Source of the DNA: Bacteroidia bacterium
GTDB lineage: Bacteria > Bacteroidota > Bacteroidia > Chitinophagales > Chitinophagaceae
Length of the DNA stretch: 64,000 nucleotides
NCBI GenBank assembly: GCA_030426665.1
Contig: JAUHYD010000013.1
Span: 62,001 to 126,000 of the forward strand
Reading direction: 5' to 3'
Positions 1 to 9,798 of the stretch are shown piece by piece (positions within the stretch are counted from its first letter, which is position 1; every line of letters starts with the position of its first letter). The notes under the pieces are model-generated. The model had not been told where the DNA came from, did no database searches, and was given only the letters and a program-made list of their open reading frames with translations. The position numbers and the translations under genes were made by a program.

Positions 1-2092
1 GCTTGATATCCGTACCACGTCCTGCCATGTTGGTCGCAATAGTTACAGCGCCCGCCATACCCGCCTCAGACACTATCTGCGCTTCTCTGGAGTGTTGCTT
101 CGCGTTGAGCAGGTTGTGTTGAATTTTTTTCTGTTGCAACATTCTGCTAAGCAATTCAGACACCTCTACAGATGTAGTACCTACCAGTACCGGTCTGCCC
201 GCCGCACTCAATGCTTCTATTTCGTCTATTACAGCTTTGTATTTTTCTCTTTTCGTTTTGTATACCAGATCTTGTTGGTCCTTCCGGATAATCGGCAGGT
301 TGGTAGGAATACTCACAACATCCAACTTGTATATTTGCCACAATTCACCTGCTTCCGTTTCCGCAGTACCGGTCATCCCGGCAAGCTTGTGGTACATCCT
401 GAAGTAGTTCTGAAGGGTAACAGTTGCAAACGTCTGTGTTGCTGCTTCTACCTGTACATCTTCTTTTGCCTCAATTGCCTGATGCAGTCCGTCGCTGTAC
501 CTTCTGCCGTCCAGAATACGTCCCGTTTGCTCATCTACAATTTTTACTTTGCCTTCCATAACAACGTATTCAACATTTTTGTCGAATAACGTGTATGCCT
601 TAAGCAATTGCTGGATAGAGTGAATGCGGTCTGCTTTTACGGCATAGTCCTGAATTAGCGCATCTTTGCGTTGTGCTCTTTCTTCTGGAGTTCCGGCAGA
701 TTTTTCTATTTCTGCAATTTCACTGCCTATATCAGGAAGAATGAAAAAGCTTGGGTCTTCGCCGGCTCCGGTAATTAGCGCAAGTCCTTTGTCTGTAAGG
801 TCTACACTATTGTTCTTTTCATCTATTGCAAAATACAGCTCGGTGTCAACCTTAGGCATATTGCGCTGCTGCTCTCCTATGTAATAGTTTTCTGCTTTTT
901 GCAGGATTTGTTTGTTGCCATCTTCACTTAGGTACTTAATAAGAGCGCTGTGTTTTGGTAGCCCCCTGAAAGCACGGTAAAGGTGTAGCCCTCCGGTTTC
1001 TTTATCTGTTTTGCCGCTGGCAATCAATCTTTTTGCTTCTGTAAGGCTCTGGTTAATAATCTTCTTCTGTGCCTCAACCAGTTTTATTATCCTGGGCTTT
1101 AAAGCATAAAACTGCTGCTCTTCGCCTTTAGGAATTGGTCCGCTAATAATAAGCGGTGTCCTCGCGTCATCGACAAGTACACTATCTACCTCATCCACCA
1201 TAGCAAAGTGGTGCTTACGTTGCACCATTTCGTCGGGGTGATGTACCATGTTGTCACGTAGGTAGTCAAAACCAAATTCGTTGTTGGTGCCATAGGTGAT
1301 GTCTGCCATGTATGCCTGATGGCGCTGCGGTGAGTTAGGCTGGTGTTTGTCAATACAATCTGTCGTTAGTCCTAACCACTCAAACAAAGTTCCGTTCCAT
1401 TCCTGGTCCCTTCTAGCGAGGTAGTCATTCACTGTTACAATATGTACACCTTCACCTGCAAGTGCGTTTAGATAAGCAGGAAGTGTAGACACCAATGTCT
1501 TTCCCTCACCCGTTGCCATTTCCGCAATCTTACCGTCATGAAGTACGGAGCCACCTATTAACTGCACATCGTAGTGAACCATGTTCCACTTTACAGTGCT
1601 TCCTGCAGCGTCCCATGAGTTATTATATATACTCTGATCACCTTCGATACGTATATGTGCTTTTGTTGTTGCCAACTCTCTGTCGAGCTCAGTCGCGGTC
1701 GAAATTAATTCCGGATTATCCTTAAATCGACGCGCTGTTTCCTTAACAACAGCAAATGCTTCAGGTTGAATTATCTGTAAAATTTCTTCAATCTGTTCGT
1801 CCCGCTTTTTTATAAGCTTATCTACTTCCGCATATACTAGCTCCCTCGCTTGGATATCATCTGCGTTTTCAACCTCTGCTTCTTTTTTCTTTTCGGCAAT
1901 TTGTTGGTCAATATCAGACAGGTGTTCTTGTATTCGCGCTCTGAATTCCTGCGTTTTATTCCTTAGCTCGTCGTTAGAAAGCGACTGAAGTTGTTCGAAT
2001 ATGGTATTTACCTGACCAACCAATGGCTGGATCTTTTTTACATCTTTGTCGGATTTGCTGCCACCAAAAAGTTTAGAGAGTAGTCCTTTCAT
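1..2092 (-). CDS. secA: Preprotein translocase ATPase SecA (3' end of gene outside window)
   Basis: SecA is the cytoplasmic motor ATPase that drives unfolded preproteins through the SecYEG channel. The first 697 codons are present; the C-terminal part lies beyond the left edge. The ATG at 2092 gives [11 protein letters not shown], the usual Bacteroidota SecA start. Visible motifs are the Walker A stretch MATGEGKT (residues 192-199), a DEVDS Walker B near residue 298, the NDYLARRD segment, and near the left edge MTGTAETE and [10 protein letters not shown] of the second nucleotide-binding fold. No frameshift or odd composition was seen. The call is firm; only the end of the gene is missing. Confidence 0.97.
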   Translation of the reverse strand, partial: MKGLLSKLFGGSKSDKDVKKIQPLVGQVNTIFEQLQSLSNDELRNKTQEFRARIQEHLSDIDQQIAEKKKEAEVENADDIQARELVYAEVDKLIKKRDEQIEEILQIIQPEAFAVVKETARRFKDNPELISTATELDRELATTKAHIRIEGDQSIYNNSWDAAGSTVKWNMVHYDVQLIGGSVLHDGKIAEMATGEGKTLVSTLPAYLNALAGEGVHIVTVNDYLARRDQEWNGTLFEWLGLTTDCIDKHQPNSPQRHQAYMADITYGTNNEFGFDYLRDNMVHHPDEMVQRKHHFAMVDEVDSVLVDDARTPLIISGPIPKGEEQQFYALKPRIIKLVEAQKKIINQSLTEAKRLIASGKTDKETGGLHLYRAFRGLPKHSALIKYLSEDGNKQILQKAENYYIGEQQRNMPKVDTELYFAIDEKNNSVDLTDKGLALITGAGEDPSFFILPDIGSEIAEIEKSAGTPEERAQRKDALIQDYAVKADRIHSIQQLLKAYTLFDKNVEYVVMEGKVKIVDEQTGRILDGRRYSDGLHQAIEAKEDVQVEAATQTFATVTLQNYFRMYHKLAGMTGTAETEAGELWQIYKLDVVSIPTNLPIIRKDQQDLVYKTKREKYKAVIDEIEALSAAGRPVLVGTTSVEVSELLSRMLQQKKIQHNLLNAKQHSREAQIVSEAGMAGAVTIATNMAGRGTDIK

Positions 2093-2809
2093 CTATTATA
2101 TTATGTACTAGGTTAAAAGTAAAAACAAAAAACCTGCATGTATGCAAGTAATACCCAAAAGCATACTCAAAATTCATGCAAGTTTTTTTTAACTGTCATG
2201 TTGACGCAAAAGGGGTGCCAAAGCTACACCAAAGGCTGCATTTGAACAAGAATAACTGACTGAATGTAGTTTGATGTAGTAGGAATGTGTTAATGTGTTC
2301 CGGTGCTATCAGAGTGATAAACAATCTGAAAATGAACAAACTATGGTGATGATATACTAATGTTTTGAACTTTGTTTAATTAATTCTACTGTTTAAGTGG
2401 TATCTACCCAACTTGGAGGCCTGTTGAAGGGTGTTTTTTGCGATTTTTGAACCTTATAGGATAAAGCGTCTATTGGTAAAGGCGAATTGTGTTTACTTTT
2501 TGCGAATGGTTCTATTACCCATGGCGCTTAAACTCTGGCTGCAGCAAAGCGATCGGATATTGTTCGTAATTTGTCGATTGTTTTTTTGAATGCACATAAA
2601 TGCGTAATTTGCTGTCTGAAAGCGAACAATACATTAAATTTTGAAGTGCATTTGTTCAGCGTATAACGCCCGAGAAATTGCTCATAATCATTATTTTAAG
2701 GAGTTTTTGTCCCTGAAAGTGATTGGCTTCAAAAAAAAGTGCCTTAATTATTTGCAGGGCAACAAAAATTTTATGTATTTTGGGTTCGATTTTGAAAACA
2801 AAAAGAAAC
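2093..2809. other. AT-rich intergenic region between divergent genes
   Basis: About 717 bases without a convincing gene. It separates the divergent starts of secA and the exported repeat protein, so it should hold both promoters. A TTTG at 2751-2754 followed 21 bases later by TATTTTG (2776-2782) is a weak match to the Bacteroidota -33/-7 promoter pattern for the rightward gene. Open frames here are short and lack protein-like composition. Confidence 0.5.
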
Positions 2810-3352
2810 ATGAAAAGAACCATCGTCTTACTGACCACGATATTTGCAGCGGTATTTTTGAGTTATAAAAGTTTTGCACAGGAAGACCTGGTGCGTGTTT
2901 TCCGTTGGTACATTCCACAGGATAGAGACTATGTAACTGTTGTTGATGGCGAATATCAGGACGGTCAGTTGATTAACTGGGGTTGGTCGGATAAAGAGTT
3001 GTTGTTTTGGGCATACCGTAATCCTGGTCCGAATCGCGTTGCCGTAAACGGTTGGTACAATCCGGTTGGACGCACACACATTAGTGTTGCAGAAGATGAA
3101 TTCAGCGATGACCAAATGCTGAAAATGGGATATACTCAGAAACACCTTCAGTTTTATGCATTGACACGTCGTGGTGCAAATACTATTTGTGTTTATCGTT
3201 GGAGAGATGTTAAGCGTCGTTCATGGATCACTATTCCCGAAGATTATAGTAATGACACAGACGTTTATCTGAAGAAAGGTTATCGCAGAAAAACATATCA
3301 GTATTTCGGTGTACATCGTAACGTTGATGCTCCTATCTACGATCAGCTTTAA
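2810..3352 (+). CDS. Exported protein with three tandem repeats, unknown function
   Basis: A 180-residue protein. The ATG at 2810 was chosen because it opens directly with a signal peptide (MKRTIVLLTTIFAAVFLSY, cleavage probably after SFA-Q); an upstream in-frame start would bury it. The mature part is three degenerate repeats of about 43 residues, each with a V-x-R/G-W-Y/R start, a central acidic E/D-Y/F stretch, a G-Y/W turn and an aromatic end (FWAY, FYAL, YFGV). The layout resembles small aromatic-rich repeat domains of the DUF5648 kind, but I cannot assign it. It probably acts in the periplasm or at the cell surface. A strong terminator follows, so it appears monocistronic. Confidence 0.8.
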   Translation: MKRTIVLLTTIFAAVFLSYKSFAQEDLVRVFRWYIPQDRDYVTVVDGEYQDGQLINWGWSDKELLFWAYRNPGPNRVAVNGWYNPVGRTHISVAEDEFSDDQMLKMGYTQKHLQFYALTRRGANTICVYRWRDVKRRSWITIPEDYSNDTDVYLKKGYRRKTYQYFGVHRNVDAPIYDQL

Positions 3353-3376
3353 TTGCTAACGTTATAAGAATATTTT

Positions 3377-3408
3377 AAGCTACCGTTCTGGAACGGTAGC
3401 TTTTTTTT
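3377..3408 (+). terminator. Rho-independent terminator
   Basis: A 12-bp perfect inverted repeat (3377-3388 with 3391-3402) followed by a run of T to 3408. It ends the transcript of the exported repeat protein. The same T run ends in TTTG, which also serves as the likely -33 element of nadB. Confidence 0.9.
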
Positions 3409-3438
3409 GTGTGTTCAATCGCATAACTGCTATTTTTG
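3406..3438 (+). promoter_or_regulatory. Putative nadB promoter (Bacteroidota -33/-7 type)
   Basis: TTTG at 3406-3409 and TATTTTTG at 3431-3438, 21 bases apart, fit the Bacteroidota TTTG / TAnnTTTG consensus. Transcription would start near 3443, 15 bases before the nadB ATG. Confidence 0.55.
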
Positions 3439-3457
3439 TTAAACATCATTAACGCAC

Positions 3458-5056
3458 ATGCACAAAACAGATTTTCTGATAATCGGTTCTGGTATTGCCG
3501 GACTTACCTTCGCCATAAAGACAGCCCGTCGGTTTCCCGACAAGTCTGTTACTATTCTAACTAAGGCAAATACCGACGAAACAAACACAAAGTATGCACA
3601 AGGAGGTATCGCAGTCGTGGACGGTAAAGGACAAGATAGCTTCCGCAAACATATTACAGATACTCTGGTGGCAGGCGACGGATTGTGCAATGAAAAAATT
3701 GTCGATATAGTTGTAACAGAAGGCCCAGAGCGGGTAAATGAAATTATAGAATGGGGCACTCGTTTCGACAAAGACGGCATGGGCGAGTTTTTGAGGGGAA
3801 AAGAGGGTGGTCACTCTGAAAATAGAATTCTACATCACAAGGATATAACAGGGGCCGAGATAGAGCGAGCTTTGCTAGAAGCGGTGAGGCAACTTTCAAA
3901 TGTTACAATTCACAGCCACTGGTTTGTACTGGATATTATCACACAACACCATTTGGGATATTTGGTAACAAAGGCAACGCCTGACGTTACTTGTTATGGT
4001 GTCTATGTGCTCGATACAGAAAACAACAATGTCGTGAAGGTGCTTGCAAAATGCACTCTTATGGCCTCAGGTGGAACGGGTCAGGCATACCGAACCACCA
4101 CTAACCCACGTATAGCTACAGGCGACGGAATTGCAATGGTGTACAGGGCAAAAGGCCGGATTGAAAATATGGAGTTTATTCAATTCCATCCCACCGCTTT
4201 ATACGAGACAGGGGTGAGTCCTTCTTTTTTAATTACCGAGGCAGTAAGAGGAGATGGAGCCATTCTCAGAAATGGTGATGGAGTAGCCTTTATGGCTTCT
4301 TACGATTCCCGTGCAGATTTGGCCCCGCGTGACGTAGTGGCTCGTGCTATCGATAGTGAAATGAAGCGTGCTGGTACCGAGTTTGTATACCTTGATTGTC
4401 GGGAAATGGACATGGAAAAATTTGTGGAGCATTTTCCAAATATTCATGCAAGATGTTTAAGCATTGGGATAGATGTTTCGAAAAGTTTGATTCCCGTGGC
4501 ACCCGCAGCTCACTATTGTTGCGGTGGAATAAAAGTGGACGAAAACGGCAGGACATCTATCAGGAATCTATACGCTTGTGGCGAGTGTGCAAGTACAGGT
4601 TTGCATGGAGCGAACAGGCTTGCCTCGAACTCCCTGCCTGAAGCACTTGTGTTTGCACACCGTTGTGCCGCTGACATGGCGTTAGTAGTTGATAGTGTTA
4701 AGTTCAATGATTTGGTCCCCGATTGGAACGCCTCTGGCACCAACGACCCGAAAGAAATGATTCTGATAACTCAGAGCTTGAAAGAGATGCAGCTCATTAT
4801 GAGTGACTACGTCGGTATCGTACGGAACGACGTAAGGCTACAAAGGGCTATGAGACGTATAGACCTCATTCATGAAGAGACAGAGGAACTGTATAAAGTA
4901 GCAACACTGTCACCCCAGCTATGTGAACTAAGAAACCTTATTACTATTGGGTATCTAATTGTTAAAGGGGCGCAACTACGAAAAGAAAGCAGGGGTTTAC
5001 ATTTCAATACGGACTACCCTGACAAAAGCGAAATACTGCAACATATCGTATTATAG
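3458..5056 (+). CDS. nadB: L-aspartate oxidase
   Basis: A 532-residue flavoenzyme that oxidises L-aspartate to iminoaspartate, the first step of de novo NAD synthesis. The N-terminal FAD-binding motif is GSGIAGL (residues 10-16), followed by the family signature TKYAQGGIA. The substrate-binding/catalytic segments GHSENRILHH, EFIQFHPTAL and CGGIKVDENGRTSI...CGECASTGLHGANRLASNSL are all present, the last being the C-terminal FAD signature. Length matches the family. NadA and NadC are not adjacent, which is common. A TAnnTTTG promoter lies 20 bases upstream. Succinate dehydrogenase flavoprotein is the only alternative and is excluded by the TKYAQGGIA motif and the size. Confidence 0.97.
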   Translation: MHKTDFLIIGSGIAGLTFAIKTARRFPDKSVTILTKANTDETNTKYAQGGIAVVDGKGQDSFRKHITDTLVAGDGLCNEKIVDIVVTEGPERVNEIIEWGTRFDKDGMGEFLRGKEGGHSENRILHHKDITGAEIERALLEAVRQLSNVTIHSHWFVLDIITQHHLGYLVTKATPDVTCYGVYVLDTENNNVVKVLAKCTLMASGGTGQAYRTTTNPRIATGDGIAMVYRAKGRIENMEFIQFHPTALYETGVSPSFLITEAVRGDGAILRNGDGVAFMASYDSRADLAPRDVVARAIDSEMKRAGTEFVYLDCREMDMEKFVEHFPNIHARCLSIGIDVSKSLIPVAPAAHYCCGGIKVDENGRTSIRNLYACGECASTGLHGANRLASNSLPEALVFAHRCAADMALVVDSVKFNDLVPDWNASGTNDPKEMILITQSLKEMQLIMSDYVGIVRNDVRLQRAMRRIDLIHEETEELYKVATLSPQLCELRNLITIGYLIVKGAQLRKESRGLHFNTDYPDKSEILQHIVL

Positions 5057-5068
5057 TATTACGATGGT

Positions 5069-5494
5069 TTAAGCAAAGGCTAGTAATAGTATAAATAGGA
5101 AGATAATGTTTAATGAAATAGCTAATCCGGCAATAGCTCTATTTCTGTGTTTTTTACCTTTTTTCAATCCCATTGCGCCAAACACAATCGAACAAATTAA
5201 CGCAGGGAAAAATACAATTCCACCGATGGCACACCACATGGAAGCCGTTCCTTCCCAGCCGCTGTTCTTGTTTGAAGGGTTGTCTGTATGACACAAATTG
5301 CTCTTCAAATTTTCTTTAGGAGTAGCAAAGGCCTGTCTGCCAATCTCTAAATCCGCAGTTGCGTCGCTCCCAACAACAGTTTCGACTAGGGGCTTGTTAT
5401 GTTTTTTTAGCAGAAACCCTGCATAAGAATTGTGTGAATTGAGTATCAACAATAGGCTGCCCATGATAAGGCATAAGTTCTTACGAATCAACAT
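5069..5494 (-). CDS. Small membrane protein, DUF4190-like (paralog 1)
   Basis: A 141-residue protein with an N-terminal hydrophobic signal/anchor (MLIRKNLCLIMGSLLLIL) and two C-terminal membrane helices. The start at 5494 was chosen over 5557 because the longer form puts 21 unlikely residues before the signal segment. The C-terminal block (NSGWEGTASMW...SIVFGAMGLKKGKKHRNRAIAG) matches the DUF4190 pattern of two helices around a G-x-x-G-L-x-K/R loop. It is a diverged tandem duplicate of the next gene, 74 bases away. Function is unknown; the family lies in the envelope. Confidence 0.75.
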   Translation of the reverse strand: MLIRKNLCLIMGSLLLILNSHNSYAGFLLKKHNKPLVETVVGSDATADLEIGRQAFATPKENLKSNLCHTDNPSNKNSGWEGTASMWCAIGGIVFFPALICSIVFGAMGLKKGKKHRNRAIAGLAISLNIIFLFILLLAFA

Positions 5495-5568
5495 AGGATT
5501 TTTTTTGTAAAAGTAACCCGTTTTACTGATATGCGTAAATGTGCCCGGGAATACCATTTAACGCTGAT

Positions 5569-5994
5569 TTATAACAATGCAAAAGCAGTAAAAACAAAAA
5601 TAAGCGCAAGTATAAGGATAAGTATTTCCAGAACTCCTAAAACAAACCCTGCAATAGCCATACCTCGATGCCTTTTGTGTCTACCCATGCCGATAGCGCC
5701 GAAAATTATCGCCGGAATTGCAAGATAACCGGTCACTAAACCCAAAATGCCACAACAAAGAGCAACTATACCTTCCCAGCCAGATGAAGAAGGCCTTGCA
5801 TTGCTCATGCTATCCCGAATAACCTTTTTCAGTATCGTCTTTCGTTCTTTATGTGTAATGTTTAAACCGGTGAAATTGCTTGCTGAAATAGTACTATCGT
5901 TTGCGTGGTGCTTAAAGACAATACCCGCATTGGTGCCGGATAATGAGACAAAAAGCAAGAAAACTGTTACTATGCTAATTAGTTTGATGTTCAT
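5569..5994 (-). CDS. Small membrane protein, DUF4190-like (paralog 2)
   Basis: A 141-residue protein: signal peptide (MNIKLISIVTVFLLFVSLSG), polar middle, then SSSGWEGIVALCCGI and AIIFGAIGMGRHKRHRGMAI framing two C-terminal membrane helices, as in DUF4190 proteins. Same length, order and strand as the downstream gene at 5069-5494, so the pair is a tandem duplication and probably one transcript. The GWEG and K/R-H-R loop motifs are kept in both, while the polar middle has diverged. No function can be assigned. Confidence 0.78.
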   Translation of the reverse strand: MNIKLISIVTVFLLFVSLSGTNAGIVFKHHANDSTISASNFTGLNITHKERKTILKKVIRDSMSNARPSSSGWEGIVALCCGILGLVTGYLAIPAIIFGAIGMGRHKRHRGMAIAGFVLGVLEILILILALIFVFTAFALL

Positions 5995-6397
5995 AACAAA
6001 TAATTTGAAATAATTAATACGTTTAATGGGTCGAGGGAAGTGTTATTCGAATTGCTACAAATGCAATTTACGAACTATTTGTAATTTATTAAAAGCTCAC
6101 CCGTCAACGTTGAAAACAAAACCGATCACCCATGTCAACCCCTGAAATCGCCTGTCCATTCAGCTCCCGCCGGTTGCCTGCCCGGGTAACACTTGGTACA
6201 ACTACACTGAAAGGTAGTGCAGTTACTAGTGGTGATTTTTGTAGCTTTATCATGGGGAGGGTATTTTGCACAAAAAAGCAATATCTATAGCTGTGTGAAT
6301 ATTCAGAATTCAAAAGAATACTTAGCGTATTGTTAAGCCATCTAATAATAATAGATTTATTAATTCCTTTGTCTAAATTTACGTCAAATTAGTCATT
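5995..6397. other. Intergenic region upstream of dps
   Basis: About 400 bases. It contains a short stretch (about 6100-6260) that looks richer in G and C than its flanks, with imperfect inverted repeats; a 69-codon minus-strand frame there has no protein-like features. TAAATTTA at 6374-6381 is a weak -7 candidate for dps. Nothing else is recognisable. Confidence 0.4.
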
Positions 6398-6865
6398 ATG
6401 AAACCAAATATTGGAATTGCCGAAGAGCACAGCGCAGAGATTTGCAAAATGCTAAATGTGCTGCTTGCCGATGAATTTTCACTATATGCCAGAACTCGAA
6501 ATGCCCATTGGAATGTCACAGGTCCTGCATTCTCAGTTTTACACAAGTTTTTTGAAGACCAGTACACCCAATTAGCGGAAATGCTCGATAATGTAGCAGA
6601 ACGCGCACGCATGCTGGGTGGAATTGCGGAAGGAACTTTGGATGCGGTTACTACTGCAACAAGACTGGGAGCTCCTAAAAATGAACCAGGTGCAATGAAG
6701 ATGGTTTTAGGTTTGCTGAATGACCACGAGACGATTATCCGTGCAGTGCGTGAGGATCTTAGCAAGGTAGATGGCGAGTATAAGGATGCCGGAACTGCCG
6801 ATTTTCTTACAGGTATAATGGAAGCACACGAAAAAATGGCTTGGATGTTGCGGGCACATTTGTAG
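6398..6865 (+). CDS. dps: Dps-family DNA-binding / ferroxidase protein
   Basis: A 155-residue ferritin-like protein that forms dodecamers, oxidises Fe(II) with peroxide, stores iron and protects DNA. The Dps signatures are clear: NAHWNVTGPAF (with the conserved His of the inter-subunit ferroxidase site), then HKFFEDQYTQLAEMLDNVAERARMLGG, which carries the D/E ligands of the partner subunit. The length is normal. The N-terminal tail is short and not Lys-rich, so DNA binding may be weak. It stands alone, as expected for a stress-induced gene. Confidence 0.95.
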   Translation: MKPNIGIAEEHSAEICKMLNVLLADEFSLYARTRNAHWNVTGPAFSVLHKFFEDQYTQLAEMLDNVAERARMLGGIAEGTLDAVTTATRLGAPKNEPGAMKMVLGLLNDHETIIRAVREDLSKVDGEYKDAGTADFLTGIMEAHEKMAWMLRAHL

Positions 6866-7151
6866 TAGTGTTGTTTAATTGATGCGAGGTTCGCTCGCCT
6901 TACCTTTTGTATTAGTGTAGTTGGTTTTGCTGATATTCCGCATTACGTGGGTTACTTTGTTATGCGCCACATTTCCTTTCAACAAAGTTGTATTTCCCGC
7001 TTGCAGCTTTGCAAGCCGTTTACTTACGGAACTGCAGGGGAAACAAATTAGGGGTAGGTCATTTTATTGATTTTTGCGCACGCAGCGGAGTGTTGGTTAT
7101 GATTTATACAGTAGCTTAAGTAAAAAGATTATCATAAAGTCTGAGGGTAAG
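6866..7151. other. Intergenic region dps-hemB
   Basis: No gene is supported. A short GC-rich hairpin (GCGAG...CTCGC near 6881-6896) lies after dps but lacks a T tail, so termination there is uncertain. The hemB promoter begins at its right edge. Confidence 0.4.
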
Positions 7152-7180
7152 TTTGCGTCTTGTCAAAGCAGCTACCTTTG
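7152..7180 (+). promoter_or_regulatory. Putative hemB promoter
   Basis: TTTG (7152-7155), 17 bases, then TACCTTTG (7173-7180): a perfect Bacteroidota -7 element with a good -33 box. Transcription would start near 7185, which rules out the upstream in-frame start at 7153 and supports the ATG at 7207. Confidence 0.7.
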
Positions 7181-7206
7181 TACCAAATATAAAAATCGGT
7201 TTTCCC

Positions 7207-8184
7207 ATGCAATTAATCAGAAGAAACAGAATTCTCCGCCGCTCCGCCGCTATCAGATCGATGGTAGCAGAAACTATACTTACCCCAGCAGATTTTATTG
7301 CTCCGCTATTTGTTGTTGAAGGTAACGGTGTCCGGGAAGAAATTGCTTCTATGAAGGGATACTTCCGGATGAGTATAGACCTCACGATACAGGAGGTAAA
7401 GACCCTTTGGAGTTTGGGAATCAGGAGCGTGTTGTTATTCATCAAATGCCCTGACGAACTGAAGGATAACAAAGGTACCGAAGCCGTAAACCCGGATGGT
7501 TTGATGCAGCGGAGCATAAAGGCTATTAAAGATGCATGCCCGGAAATGGTTGTAATGACAGATGTGGCACTTGACCCGTTTTCAACTTATGGTCATGACG
7601 GAATTGTAGAGCAAAACGAAATAGTTAATGATCCTACTGTAGAGGTGCTGGCTGCAATGAGTGTTAGCCATGCTGCTGCCGGTGCAGATATAGTAGCACC
7701 CAGCGATATGATGGACGGGCGAATCATGGCGATTCGCCTGGCACTTGAACAAGCTGGTCATACGGGTGTCGGTATTATGTCATACAGTGCGAAGTATGCT
7801 TCTTGTTTTTATGGCCCGTTCAGAGATGCATTGGACAGCGCACCGGGGTTTGGAGATAAGAAGACTTATCAGATGGACTATGCTAATCGGCTCGAAGCTA
7901 TAAAGGAGACCATTATGGATGTTGAAGAAGGCGCGGATATTGTGATGGTAAAACCTGCTATGGCGTACCTCGACATCATCAGGGAGGTTGCCGATAATGT
8001 GCAGGTGCCGGTGAGTGCATACCATGTTAGTGGAGAGTACGCAATGATAAAGGCAGCTGCACAAATGGGGTGGTTGGATGAAAATAAAGCTATTATCGAA
8101 TCTCTCACGAGTATTAAAAGGGCAGGCGCCAGCTTGATTGCTACTTACTTTGCCAGGGATGCAGTAAGGTTGATAAATGGATAG
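7207..8184 (+). CDS. hemB: Delta-aminolevulinic acid dehydratase (porphobilinogen synthase)
   Basis: A 325-residue enzyme condensing two 5-aminolevulinate molecules to porphobilinogen in haem synthesis. The start MQLIRRNRILRRSAAIRSM is the usual HemB N-terminus and lies 22 bases after the predicted transcription start. The two Schiff-base lysines are visible: K196 in SYSAKYAS and K249 in VMVKPAMAY. The metal-site region reads DVALDPFSTYGHDG without the zinc cysteines, so this is a magnesium/potassium-type rather than a zinc-type enzyme. The segment GADIVAPSDMMDGR is intact. No other hem genes are adjacent. Confidence 0.97.
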   Translation: MQLIRRNRILRRSAAIRSMVAETILTPADFIAPLFVVEGNGVREEIASMKGYFRMSIDLTIQEVKTLWSLGIRSVLLFIKCPDELKDNKGTEAVNPDGLMQRSIKAIKDACPEMVVMTDVALDPFSTYGHDGIVEQNEIVNDPTVEVLAAMSVSHAAAGADIVAPSDMMDGRIMAIRLALEQAGHTGVGIMSYSAKYASCFYGPFRDALDSAPGFGDKKTYQMDYANRLEAIKETIMDVEEGADIVMVKPAMAYLDIIREVADNVQVPVSAYHVSGEYAMIKAAAQMGWLDENKAIIESLTSIKRAGASLIATYFARDAVRLING

Positions 8185-8277
8185 GTTGGGAAATCGCTTA
8201 TTAGCAGGTTCGTTCTTTTGGCCACTGCTGTTTTGGCATACTTTGATAACTTTGGTTAGGGATTGGAAAATATAAGT

Positions 8278-9789
8278 ATGTTGAAACCGAACAATACCTA
8301 TCTGATTTTGTTTTTGCTTGTGGTGGTAGTTTCGTTATTCGTTGCTGTTGATGGCATTCGGATAGCACAATTTCCACCGAGGTCCGTTCATGCTTTCCGA
8401 CAGGGTGATTGTCTGGCTTATACCAAAACTTACTACCAGCACAATTCTTCTTTTTTTTTACCGGCTACCTATAACCTTATCGGCGAGGAAGGAAAAGTAG
8501 CTAGTGAGTTTCCGATACTTTATTATTTGTCTGCCAAACTTTGTAGGATTTTAGGTTTTAATTATTGGATACTTCGGGGTGTTACATTTCTGTGTTACGT
8601 TATTGGGCTTTGTTATTTATTTCTTTGTGTTAGGTTTTGGATAAAGAATCCCCTATTGGCCCTGTTCCCAGTCCTGGTATTGGCTACTTCACCTTTTTAC
8701 TACTACTATGCTGTAAACTACTTGCCCAATGTTCCCGCTATTAGTTTTTCGTTTGTCGCCCTATACTATTTTATTCGATACCGAACTACTTTTTCACGTT
8801 GGCATTTGATTTGGAGCATTATATTTTTTGTGCTCTCAATTCTCCTTAAGCCAACTGATGGTGGACTGATATGGGTGTCATGTACGTTTATAGCCGCCAT
8901 GTATTATTTCAACAAGAAAGCGCAAAGTAAAAAGTATTTGTTCGTCCTCATTGGTAGTGCTTTTGTCGGCTGCTGTTTTGTAGCATGGTATATCTTTACG
9001 GCGAGTTACAATGCTAAATATGGTAATACTATAAACCTTCAGGGTATATTCCCTATTTGGGAAATGACCGAAGGGCGTATTGTGTATACCTTTAATCAGA
9101 GAATTATCGATGTATGGCTGAGTTGTTTCCAGCACCCTGCACTATTGTTTGTACTCTGCCAATGTCTAATAGTTTTTGTCGTTAAGTGGCGAAGGGTAGA
9201 TTCGTTTCTCAGGTCGTTTACGCTCGTGCTTATTATTGGTGCTGCCGCATATAGTTTGCTTTGGTATCAGGCGTTTGATGACCATGACTATTATTTATTG
9301 TTGATGACTATACCGGCTGTGTTCGTGTGTGTGTCTGCTATATCGTATTGCGAAGAGTTTATATTGCCCCGCGTGGGGAAGGATTCTAAATATGCCGTTT
9401 ATATCGTGCTAGTTGGGCTTTTGGTGATAAGTGTTTATCACAATAAGTTTATAATAAGAGAACGATATGCCGAGGCAAATATAGGGATAACAAACCCGGC
9501 TGTATTCGAAGTGGAACCTTTTTTAAGAGAGAAAGGGATAGCGCCTGATGATATAGTACTATCAGTACCGGACCATACACCAAACATTACATTGGCTGCT
9601 TTTGGTAATCCCGGTTTCTCATCTGATTTATTTGAACCCGGACGGTTTTCAGTTGAATACTGCAAAGAAAGGGGGGCAAAGTATTTGATAATTACAGAAG
9701 AGAAATACATCAATGATGCCCGATACAAACCCTATACTAACCACTTGATTGGTACGTTTAAGGGTATTTACATTTACGACATCAGATAG
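8278..9789 (+). CDS. Multi-spanning membrane protein, GT-C glycosyltransferase-like
   Basis: A 503-residue protein with about ten to twelve hydrophobic segments. The ATG at 8278 was preferred to a TTG at 8263. The first extracytoplasmic loop carries RSVHAFRQGDCLAYTKTYY, with an acidic residue after the first helix as in GT-C (PMT/ArnT-type) glycosyltransferases that use polyprenyl-phosphate sugars. A second loop has FDDHDYYLL and the C-terminal 100 residues form a soluble periplasmic domain. This makes it a candidate transferase decorating a surface glycan or lipid. Substrate unknown. It is 93 bases after hemB, with no functional link apparent. Confidence 0.7.
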   Translation: MLKPNNTYLILFLLVVVVSLFVAVDGIRIAQFPPRSVHAFRQGDCLAYTKTYYQHNSSFFLPATYNLIGEEGKVASEFPILYYLSAKLCRILGFNYWILRGVTFLCYVIGLCYLFLCVRFWIKNPLLALFPVLVLATSPFYYYYAVNYLPNVPAISFSFVALYYFIRYRTTFSRWHLIWSIIFFVLSILLKPTDGGLIWVSCTFIAAMYYFNKKAQSKKYLFVLIGSAFVGCCFVAWYIFTASYNAKYGNTINLQGIFPIWEMTEGRIVYTFNQRIIDVWLSCFQHPALLFVLCQCLIVFVVKWRRVDSFLRSFTLVLIIGAAAYSLLWYQAFDDHDYYLLLMTIPAVFVCVSAISYCEEFILPRVGKDSKYAVYIVLVGLLVISVYHNKFIIRERYAEANIGITNPAVFEVEPFLREKGIAPDDIVLSVPDHTPNITLAAFGNPGFSSDLFEPGRFSVEYCKERGAKYLIITEEKYINDARYKPYTNHLIGTFKGIYIYDIR

Positions 9790-9798
9790 TCTTGTTTA

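Noticed and set aside
92..589. Plus-strand frame over secA
   Set aside because: Shadow of secA, whose reading frame and motifs are intact.
6104..6313. 69-codon minus-strand frame upstream of dps
   Set aside because: No signal peptide, domain or start context; it lies in a GC-richer spacer. Kept as intergenic.
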